From contig NC_058045.1 of the NCBI RefSeq assembly GCF_020085105.1, positions 8,632,333 to 8,696,332 on the forward strand: 64,000 nt of DNA, given 5' to 3'. The DNA comes from Siniperca chuatsi. Its lineage: Eukaryota; Chordata; Actinopteri; Centrarchiformes; Sinipercidae. How positions within the stretch are numbered: the first letter of the stretch is position 1; each line of letters begins with the position of its first letter. A model generated the notes under the pieces. That model saw only the letters and a program-made list of their open reading frames with translations, searched no databases and had not been told where the DNA came from. The position numbers were made by a program, and so were the translations under genes. Below, one piece after another: positions 23,922-35,800 of this stretch.

Positions 23922-26900
23922 TCACAAGCGAGTCTCTCTGTCAGGATTACGGTCCAAGGCCGGTATAAACTGCTCACAGTGTATGGAGCTGTTCTCTTCT
24001 TTCTTTAGTGACTCCAACTCTGCACTCCCATTGGTCAGAGCATATTTCTCCTCCCTCTTAATATGTCTTTTGAGTAGAGCAAAGCCTGAAATACAAAGAA
24101 AGAAGGAGACTGTCCTCAAGCCCAGTGTCAGACCCAGGTACACTATCCTGCAAAAAGAAGAAAGCAATACTGTTAGGGGACAAACTGTAACAGAGTCAAG
24201 TCACTGAGGGTAAGTCACAATTCCAGTCTCAGGTTTTTATAATCACATTGCAAGTCAGGATGCAAGTCTTTTAGTTCTATGAATGTTGGTGTCCATTACA
24301 ATAACAAAACACTAGTGGATTTGAGCATTTCCCTTTTTAAGTTGTTTAAATCGTGTTTCCCTTCAATGCTTTTACTGAAACTTTTACATAATAAAATGAG
24401 TTATTGCTGGTATATATAACACTTTTTTTGCACAACACATTTTTGTTCCTCTACTACTAACACTACACCTCTACTCTTATTTAGATAACTTGTAGAGCTA
24501 TCAGCTAAATGGTCTCATTTGGGCCAGAAGGGAAGGTTTAGGTTAGCCTTCAGGTCCTTAAAGGACCCACCTTCATGAGTGGCAGCCTCTGAATTAGGAT
24601 AAAGCCAACATGGCCTTCCTTCCTGGTACCACCCTTGTGGCAAACTTATATGTTATACTAGTGGTAAGAGTCTAAGAATAGTAACATTCGTCTCTCTATT
24701 TTTCATCTATCTAATAATTTTGTTAAGAACCATTACAGCCTCACAGGGCAGCTAGCATGGTTATAGATGTTTTGCCTTGTTTCAAAGTGAACTCTTGAGT
24801 TTAAAAGACATCCTAATTTATATATGCAGAGTTTTATAACAAAAGGCCTACAGAACCAATTACCTGTAAGCCGATGTGTTATAGATTCTGCACGCTCCTC
24901 TTCCTCCACACGTCTTGTATCCCCATTTGAGGCATGTTGTGTCGATCATTGCTCCAAAGTATATAGGGGCAGGTATTCCAGCTGTTGTGTAATTAAATAA
25001 TTTGTTACTTCAAACAAAGAGCAAATAAAGTTCAAGATGAGATTTGCATCATTTGAAACTTTAATATAATTATTGTTATTGTCGTACTTATTATAATGAT
25101 TATAATAATGCTATTTAATGGATGATAGGTGCCTAAAATACTTGGTGACAAAAACAATTTATATAGAATCCTTTACATTTTCATAGTTAATGCTGAGCTT
25201 CAAGTAATGATTTGTTTCCATATACACATTACACATTATTGCAGTAATTCTGCTCACTCCAATATACAGTAGGCTGAATATCAGCTCTTATGAGATTTAC
25301 GTGCACCTGAAATTCACACTAAGCAGACAGTAACAAACAGAATACCAAAGGTGGGTCTCACCGAGGGTGCGAGTGGCCAACGTGTGGATTCCAAGAGCAA
25401 GAGATTTCAGCTCAGGCTTAATGCACCTACAGAAACAAGACGGCAGCGTTAATGGAGACTCAACTTTTTAACCTCACAACACTTAAAGGACAATGATTTA
25501 CAATTTTTGCATTGGAAGACGTTTTAATGTTTTGTTTTGTTCTACTTAATTTTTATTTTATTTTATGTCAAGTTGTCTCATCTCTTCTGATGTTATGTGA
25601 CTATTCATAACTGGACTAGTGGGTTGAGAGACTGACACTAGATCGCTTTATTATTAGTATTTTGAAGTTGGGAGGGTACTACATGGGTATGAGGGGATCT
25701 GGGTTTTGGGTTAGAGGTATATGTGATTAAGTGTGGATGGTTACTGTATGTTGTGTGTTAATGTTTTGTGTTTTTATGTGTACCCCAGGAAGAATAGTTG
25801 TTACCTTGGTAGCACCTAATGGGGATCCGAATAAACGAATATCAAATAAACGAGTAACAAAATACTACAAATGAGCATTACAATGATTCTTTAAGGTGCA
25901 AAAATGCTTTAATGCAAACTTCAAATTTCTGACAGTTATAATTATTTATGAAATATCTCCACTGATGATACTGTATCATATGGAAGTGATCACATTTTTC
26001 TGATGACAGCAGGAAGTTTAATCTGTTCAAGAATGACAAGATGATGTATTGCTTCAACAATAGGCTGCATGGGAAATGAGTCTAGTGATTCCAATATTTT
26101 AGTCCACAAGGGGGAGTATCGATGGACCTGACAAGCAGCACGAAGCCAGGTGTTCCCCCGAGAGAGATGATGAAGGAGCTGAGGACAGACAGAGCCAGGA
26201 AGTAAGGAAAGATTTTGTCACAGCTGTCTCTGCGTGGACACTGGCCCAGAGTGGCTGTCAGGTTGCCTGGTTGGGTATCACCCAGCACTACACACCTGCA
26301 ATTGTCAAACAACTAACAAAGAAGAAAACAATTCGTTTATTAATGAAAATGTAAATAGTCATGCATATAGATAATAACAACAGAAATGTCATGTGCTACT
26401 CTGTAGGCATCAGTAATACTGGGGAGCAGCAAAAACTGTTGCATGATATGAATGAAACACAGCAATTAAGCCTGAATATTATGCTGTGGTTGTTAGTCAA
26501 CAGTTATACTGAGAAACATGGATGTGTCATGAAGTCAGTGGTGTGTGTCAAACCGTATTTCTGCCAGAGCCAGTGGAGGATGTGCATCCAGCCAAGCACG
26601 GGGACACGTAGGTGATCCCGTTCTCTCCACATACTGGATCCCACTCCTTTCTTGAGCACATGCAACCCGAATTACAGTCAGAGAAGAGAGACCGTTCCTG
26701 ATAGGACAAGCCTTCCACTCTGCATGTGACAACATGAAGAAAATGCATATATTATGGATAGCTCATATGAAAAACCGATCAAATAAGAAGCCAATATGAA
26801 AATAGAGACAAAGAAACACAAAATGAACTCTAGGAAGTGTGTTAGCTGTAACGATAAATTGTAGAATTTTTATAAATCCAAAAATCCAAACCTAGCTCCT

Positions 26901-29810
26901 TCTTCTAAATGTTACCTATTCCACTAAGACATGAGGAAAATGTATCCAGACATCACATACCCGGTATATGAAACTGTGATGCCTGCCACCTTGGCGTTCT
27001 CACAGCCCATAGCTAAGAAAAAGAGCGACAGGATGTAGCCCAGCAGGGAGGTACCAAAGGCAAATTTTGCTGCTCCCGTGATACCCAGCTTGTACTTCTT
27101 CATGACAACCCCTCCAGAAAACATCCCAAGGGCCACAGCCGGGATGTTGATTGTTCCTAACCAAACCGCAGAATACAATGGATTCTTAAACAGGTAGAGG
27201 ATCAGGAAACAGCGTGAACAAGCAACATCACTCCCCAAAAGGGAACAAAGTCAGAATGCTCATTCATATGAAAGTAGTCTCTGAACTGAAGTCATGTTGT
27301 GAAAGATGAAAATGACTTTTGATGGTTGAGAGGATACAGAATGCATTTCTCACCATCCAACACCCATTTTGTTATGTGGATGAAAAGAGCTATGTTATTA
27401 CACTGTCTCCAAATCCATCAGGTTGACCTAATAATTGGTCTCATTAATCCATGTGTAATTTTGAAGCTGCAGCGTTTACATAAGAGGTATGTGGGAGTTG
27501 GAGCATAAAAAAATCATCAAAAGCATGCTCATGAAAGACTTATGATGACCACATGACTTTGCATCTTTAAAGGTGAGATATGAGATTCTGGAGAAATCCA
27601 ATATCATGACAAATACCATGACACAGAGCGAACAACGACACAGCAAGTACTGTAATTAATATTAGCTTGGTTGTGGGTTAGCAAACTGTTGCTACAGTTG
27701 CTGTGAAGCTAACAGCCAGAGAGGACGAGACGTTTCCCAGAGCCAGCACAGCAGCTCCAGACAACGATACTCACAACTCTCCTGCTTCTATAGCTAACGT
27801 CACAACAACAGCATATGTTGGCAAACTAGAAAGTAAGCTGAATGTCCGTGGGCTGTGCACAAACACCGGAGTTGTTTTTCAGTGCACACACTGAACAGAC
27901 AGCTAGTGAGATATTCACTCAATTTGATAGAATCGCATACCCCACCTTTAAATACTTTTCTTTACACAGGTTTTAAACAAGCTTGTAATTCATCTACAAA
28001 GACAAAATGACCAGACAAAAAACATCCAAATTAGGTAAATATTATGAATTATCAAAATAGTCTGCTTACCCATGAGGAAATTGGCTTTTGATGCTGACTG
28101 GCCATAGTGTTGTTCAATGTATTTGGGTTTGTAGGTGACCATCCCGATGAGAGAGTTGAACTGAATGATGGTCACGCATAAATAGATGATGTACACAGGA
28201 TTTCCAAGGAGACTCTTCACTGTCGGCACAAATTCTGTGTGGGGAAGTTTATGAATACCACTTAAAACATAGCCTTTGCCTCTTTCAACACATCTGAGCA
28301 TGATGTTTGTGTTTTTCTTAATCTTCATAATTCACAGATTACTACTGCATTTATAACAAGCATACAATGTTCATAACTAGACCCACAAACATGTTTAAAA
28401 TGACACAACTTTTGAATAATTGGATTAACTGCCGACAAAGTTGTTCATGGAACTGAGGTCAATTTAAATTCGTAAGAAGAAATAAACTTCTTATAAAAAA
28501 TCTGCGTGCTGTTGTGGTAGAAATGTGAGAATACTGTAAATCAATAAAGGTCTCTTCTGGAAAGTAGTCACAAAAGCGAATATCTACTGATAGCAGCAAA
28601 AGTGACAGTTTTAACATCCCATCAAGGTTCCATAGACTGCATACAGATTATGATGCCAATACTCAATATTCTTTTTTCCAACATTACAACGTGGAGTGAT
28701 CGTAATCTTACCTTTGGCCATCTGATGTAAATTAGCTGGCTCTTCGGGTCTGAATTTGTGCTCCATGGCTGGGGAATCTTTGATGAACCTGGTTTGCTCT
28801 GGCGTGCAGCTGGTATCGTGTTTATCCACAGGCATGGGCAGTGATTTAGGCAGGAACCAGAAAGGAACAGCAGACATGAGGGTGATGGTACCAGCGATGA
28901 GGTAGCCCAGCCACCATGCCCCCACCCAGCGGGCATCACCAGGGGTAATAGTCACGGTCTCTGCGAAGAGATAAGAACCCTATCAGCACAGTATGTGGAT
29001 TCATTTTCTTGTATTTGCTTCGCATTTACTACATTTTCATAAATCTTTTTAGTTATAGTCATTATTTATAAATTACAATATATATACAGTCAGTTTTAAA
29101 GTGCTTTACATACACTTAAAATTTAGGGCTGTGGAAAATATTCAAAGGCAACATTTCATAACATGAGGAGATGTCTCCTGACTTGTTACACAGAAAGGTT
29201 TACAACAGCATCAAAGTGTTTGCTTCCCAGTCAGATTATACTGTATCACAGTACCCTGCCCTAATTCATTTCCTCTTGGCAGGAGTGCTGTGTCTTGTGC
29301 AGCTTTAACATTGTCATGTACAACAACCAATTTCCAAATCCAGCTCTCCTCAGAGGAGTGAGTGCATTTCTGCAGCGTGAAGAAGTGATAATCGGCAACA
29401 ACAATTTACTAAGCACAACATTTTTTCACAACATCAGTCATAGTTTATCTGTCAGATGACAGCTTACTCACCCATGTCCACATAGCCAATGTCAACGTAG
29501 ATCTTGGCACACAGTGACCCCAGCAGGTACCCAAAGACAGGACCAATAACTGATATGGTTTGGACACAACCTAGAATATACAACAAAGAAAGGTATCTTC
29601 ATTTAACCACAATACCTACATACAAACCTATGTTTGGGCTCAATTCAGCAATGATTTAATCGTTAAGATATATTTCTATTTGGTATTTGCTACTGTAACA
29701 CATTCCATTATATAATACAATCAATTTAAGACTTTTTCTTTAAGCAAAAGCTTGTATGTATTAAATATGTAGTCAGGGGGCAAGATCCACCAACTCCCAA
29801 TGAATCCTTA

Positions 29811-29841
<31 letters not shown>

Positions 29842-32800
29842 GAGCACTTTTCAAAATCCATGTTACAAAGTGCTTCACAAAGGCAGCAAAATAAAATATA
29901 CAAGTCATAAACCCATCTGGTTTTAAAAGAAAACAGAACATCCTATATACCTGCCAATACATACATACTCAAAAGCTGTCACAGGCTACTTTGCATGAGT
30001 CATTCACATTGCCACCATTGTATCACATTGTACTATTTTGTTTTAGATTCTAAAAGAAGAAATTAGAATTTTTTTATTGTACACACGTGAGGTGAGGTTT
30101 AAATTGACTGTTACTCTGCCTGAGGGGAAAAAATTGGAAGGAAAACCAGGATATAATTTATGAAATAAACAAAATAGACATTGCTGATCCAGACGTTATC
30201 CCAACCAGAGATTCATGAGTAACAACACTATGTTGGGTTTTTTTTTTTTTTTTTTTAATATATAGTTTGTAATATACTATGTTGTATAATACTGTATGTT
30301 AAGAACAATAGATATTATCTCGATAATAGGTACTGAGGTCTGAATAAAACATTCAGAAAATAATAATCTTTTTTGGTCGCCTGGATACAAAACCATTTTA
30401 TTCAACTATACAAATACACGTCCTGATAATTACATTGAAAATGAAGTGACCTTAATCTTGGTACTGTCCAAAGCTATTAACATAGACAGTGAGTGAGGTG
30501 CATTACCAATATAGAGTGCAGCATTCTCGGACTGTGCATAATCATCAATATAGGAAATTCCCAAAGGCTGTACTGGAGTCTCTCCAATCCCACGCAGGAC
30601 ATTTCCCAGAAACAAATAGGTCCACATTGAAACACTGGACTCTCGCTCACAGTCTACAGATCAAAATGAAATAGGAACAATTAAATGAGAATTTTCAAAG
30701 CCTGACCAAACATGAACATTTTTTTTACTTGTTCCAAAAAATTACAATGAATTTAATCCATGCATGTATATCTTTCTATATTCTATATTACTACAGTCTT
30801 ATTATTATTCTATTATTCTTATTAACCCTGATGAGACAGCTGGTGTTGGTGTACCACATCACATCAGGACAACTCCAACAATGTCATGTAAATCACAGAC
30901 GTCAAAGTCAACTAATTTACTGTAATTGTCTAAATTCTATTGGCTGTCTGGCAATGTCCTCTGATGTAAAAAAAAAAAACACTTCTTTGATAACACCAGT
31001 AACACACGATGGTCCCAAGACAGAAAAAACAATACAGAAAAAAGTATTGGCAAAAATAATTGACCATATTCACAAATTGTCAATAAAGAAATAAGCAATG
31101 TGTTTTTCTGGCTAAGCACAGTAAGTATTCTACTCCTAATATTAACTCTAGAGGGCAGTATAGAGGGTCTGTCACCTGGCCTGGTGGACTCAGGTGAGCT
31201 TGCTGGACATGGAGAGAGGTTATTGGTTGAATTCACTGAAGATCTGACTGATGTTTCGATCTTATAGCTGCGTACAAAATACCAATGTGACTGTTAAACA
31301 AGGGGAGGGAAAAAGCATCAGGTATCGTTAGATACTCACAATGTGAAGCACAAATACATACATCAGAGAGTACATTTTCAAAGTGCAAGAAATACTGTCA
31401 CTATACTGTGTTTTTTGTGCTCGAAGACTTAAATCAAAGAAATACATGAATGGAATTTGTGAACTGCAATGCATGCATACAAACAAGACACTTTGCCTAC
31501 CGGCCAATGATGAAATGAGGCATGGCGATCAAGAAGGTCCCAAAAGACATCAAGATACATCCGATTGCTATGATCTTGGGTCGGTGGAGTTTGGCACCAA
31601 AATAGCTCACAAAGGCAATAACCAACAAATTCCCTACATGGTTGAGATGATCAGAAAAGGAGATGGAGATGAGTCAAAGGCATTAAATATGAGACCTACT
31701 GTTGACAGAATTTCAATTAGTATTCTTCTTCAGGCAGTTTCTATACATACAAGAAAAGTTCTTCAGAATACCAAAATCTAAGAACAACTAAATGATTTTA
31801 AAAAATCTAAATGATACATGTTGACAGATGGGATGTCTTGTAAACCTTGATTCTGATCTATCTTTGCCTTTGGAGTAACACCATGGCTGGATATGTCTGT
31901 GAGGTGAAGGTTACTGTATTGCACAGTACTGTAAGTTGTCAAGCAGCAGGATTGCTACCTTCAAGGGATATACATACAGGGGGAACTAGTCTTTACATTC
32001 AGACAGCCATACCGCACATACACCTTGCTTTAACCTTGGATGTATTAGAAAACAGTCCACAGCTTTTTCATGAAATGTATTTGTCCTCCATCATGACACT
32101 GGTCTGTATCCTGCAAACACTTGGAGTGTTGTATGTCTTTGCTCTATAAGGTCATTTTAAAAAAAATGACATTGACTAGACTAAGGGGGGCTCTATAATA
32201 TTAGTTTACATGCCTGGATCTCACACACAGTATCTCAGTCACTGCAAACTGGGTTTTCACAAAATGTAAGAGACAGATGTGTCTCATGACTCCACAGCCT
32301 GTATATCATTTACAGTATCAACAGCCCTACCAGAGAACTGTGTTGGTTTTGATCAAAGTCAGTGTGAATATTCCTATTTATCTGAGGGATACACACGCAG
32401 TATTACATATTCTTCACTCAGTGTCCCCAGTCTGCTGTGCAACTGCACAGACTATTCCCTCTATTCCAAGCATACATGCTGCAGCTTCAAAAGATTTTTC
32501 ACTCATTAAGAGTCAATTACGTATTCAACAAGTGACTATTCAAAGCTCAAAGGGGATGTATTTATGCTATAATGGCTAGCTTGCTGACATGCTGAGGACA
32601 TATTCTTGGCTTACTTGCATTAGCATCTAAATGCTTCAAAACATGTGCACGAATAGCCAGGAAATAGAGAGACACATGGACAAAATGGAATTGAGAAACT
32701 CACCTATTTCAAAGCTCCCATCTATGATGCCAATCAGATAACTGGGGATGTCAAATCGCCTTTCTAGTTGTGTAATTGTGCTCTTCATGTAGCTACCAGA

Positions 32801-35800
32801 TAAAGCCTTGGCAAAGTAGGCAAAGGACAAGGCTGCAAGGAACATCTAAAGAGATACAGAGAGAGAAGACAGAACAATGTGTGAAATAAAGTGGTTCTGA
32901 AGTGCTTCTCAGAATTCATTTCAAAAGAATATATCAACCTGTATTATTATTATTTTTATCATATTAAAAATATTGCTAGAATTAGTATTAGAGGTAGTGC
33001 AGTTAAAAAACTGTAGTTCAAACATTTATTTTTACAACTCAAAGTTAACCACAAATCAGTAAGCGGAGGAAACATGAAATGTAAGAAAGTCGAATTCTAA
33101 AGGACGGACTGAAAAGAGAATATATAGATTTAATAAATAAAACAAAACAATGAAGTAAAAGTACATATAACTAAGCACTCGTTTGTGATGTGTATTTCTC
33201 TGAGTGAGAGTGTGTGTACGTATAACTTGAACTTGCAGTGCAGATACACCTTTGTGAAAGGAAAGCTGGCAATGTGCTGTTAAGGCCAGACAGTGTATTG
33301 AGCTCCCTCCTCCTTTTGCAAAGCCATCTGTGGACACTGACAGTCAGTAACAAAGGTAACATTAGAGAAGCCAATCCCACTGGAACACAGACACATCCAC
33401 TGCAGTAGGAGCTGACAGACCAGCCGACATGCAGCATAATAGGAAACAGGTGAGAGGTAATCACTGCACTCTTAGGGATGAAAATAGCCCTCGGAAGAGA
33501 CACTCGCGCCTCCGGCCAACACACACATGCATACTCTTGCTTTTCACAAATTCAGTTAACTGAATCTGTTCCAATGTCATTTGAAAGCAACTATAAATTC
33601 ACATATCACTGGTTTTGACAATAATGGTATTATCATTATTAACCTATTTTAAAGATATATCATTGTTGGTTCTCCAAAATCTCAAAATGTGTTCCAAAAG
33701 GTAAAAAAAAAACTTTCACAGATACAATTCACAGATGAGTTTCAAAAGATCAATACTGAATACATAATATACAAAACGATTGCCATATCATGGTTAACGA
33801 TAAATGGTATGATTAAGCTTAATCTATTTACAGTATAAAGCCCATCATGTACATTTCAGTGCTATGCAATGTGCCCAGTAAACCATGATCACAATTTCTG
33901 TTCTGGTCTAGAAGGCCAGAGGATCAGAGGACCTGAGTGCTCTGTCTTTAATGTATCTATGAGGTATGTTACGAACATACTCAAGTGCAAATTCATGAAC
34001 ATTTTTAAACTAATAAAATAATCTGTAATAATTGTTTGGTCTACAAAATGTTGTGCATTTAGTGTGCAAATAGTGACAAATGCCTGTCACAAGTTTCCTG
34101 AGCCCGCATTGACATATTCATCTTCATTTGTCTGACCAAGAGTCCAAAGCCCAAAGATGTACAACTTGCTATCACAGAACATGAAAAAACCTGCAAACAT
34201 AATTACCTTTGAGAAGCTGGAGCCAGTGACTTGTGGGCATATTTGCTTATTAACTAAATTGATTAATTGATTATCAGAATTGTTGCTGAACTATTTTTTG
34301 TCGATCAATTGATCCACTATCATGGATTAAAGCTAATTCGAAGTACAAAACGTTGATGTTTCGGTCTGGTGGTCCTCATATGCTGTATTAACAGGTACAA
34401 ATGAAATTACTTTAAAATACTGGTAATAAGTACTTTATAGCATTACAGTATTTTTACATCTTTACTGTAATGTCCCCTGATACTGAATAGTGAACGACTC
34501 TATAACAGGTGAAAATCAGCTGCAGTTACGGACACAAAAAAAATGGATATAAAGTCCACATGGTGCATGCATTGGAAATAGAACCAGTGAGATTGAACAT
34601 CTTTTCAAGAATCAAAACTAGTATGTCACTTTATCTCACAATATTTGCAGAACAATACTAATGTGGGCTAAACAAACATGATCCTACATGTTTGTTTAGC
34701 CCACATTAGGCTGCTGTGATTATTAGCAACACTGATGTGCTACAAGCCGACAAAAACCCTTTCTGTAGATTAACAAGTGAATGTTGTATCAAAAGCACCA
34801 CACTGAGGGGTTCATTGTAGGATTGCCACACACAGAAGGAAAACGCACATGGACAAAAAGGCAGCATGACTGGAATTCCTTATTATTGTTGCTTGCAGTT
34901 GCCCAAGTATTTCACTAAGCAGCTTTTTAATTATTGTCCATTGTCCTTCGTAATCCAATAAAGAGGTACAGACCCTCCGTTCTGATCTCTTTTACTGAAG
35001 CACAAACTTTGTCTAAGGAATTCTTTCCAGCGACTTAATACCCTGTCCAAAGGGCACAGAGAGCTGCTGCACTCAACACCTTCACCATCATTAACTAGGC
35101 CTACCAGAAACATGCAGCACATTCAACTCAGTGGGTGTTCACACATTCATGGATTTACTTCAACATACACAGAGAATGCCTAAAGTGGGTTTATTTAGTT
35201 TATTTTATAAGAAATTTGCTCTCTAAATGATCTGGCTGCAGATATCACAGTACAGCAGATAAGCCTACAGCTATAGATTTTAGATATTCTCCACATACAT
35301 GAAACACACACACACACAAGAGGGTGCATTCACCAACACATGCACTCTCTGCACTATGTACATGTGATCCCAGTCACTGGAGAGATATTTATGTTTCCCC
35401 TCTCAGCCAGTCAGATGATTTTAAAAATGACAGACATGTGGGCCCTCTCCTTTCAGGCTGAAACACTTAAAACATGTTCTCTGGTACATAATGTCCCCAT
35501 TGGCCTGTGTAACTTATGTTGTTTTTTTTCCTCCTCTTCTGAAATGTTGGTAGTTTTGTACTGTCTTTACACAAAACATGAAAACAAAGGAGTTCATGGC
35601 CACATTTTTCATCATACCATTAGGCAAGACATATAATATAAGTTTTGACTGAACCGGCGTACAACACACTTAAACCTGAATTCAAGACGTGCATCTCAGT
35701 TCACAGATTGTTGTTGGGACTCCACAGATGAATTCATTAATTTGGGTGATTGTTAACTGATCTTTTGTTAGGAAACATTCTCTGCATTCTCTTTTGTCCC

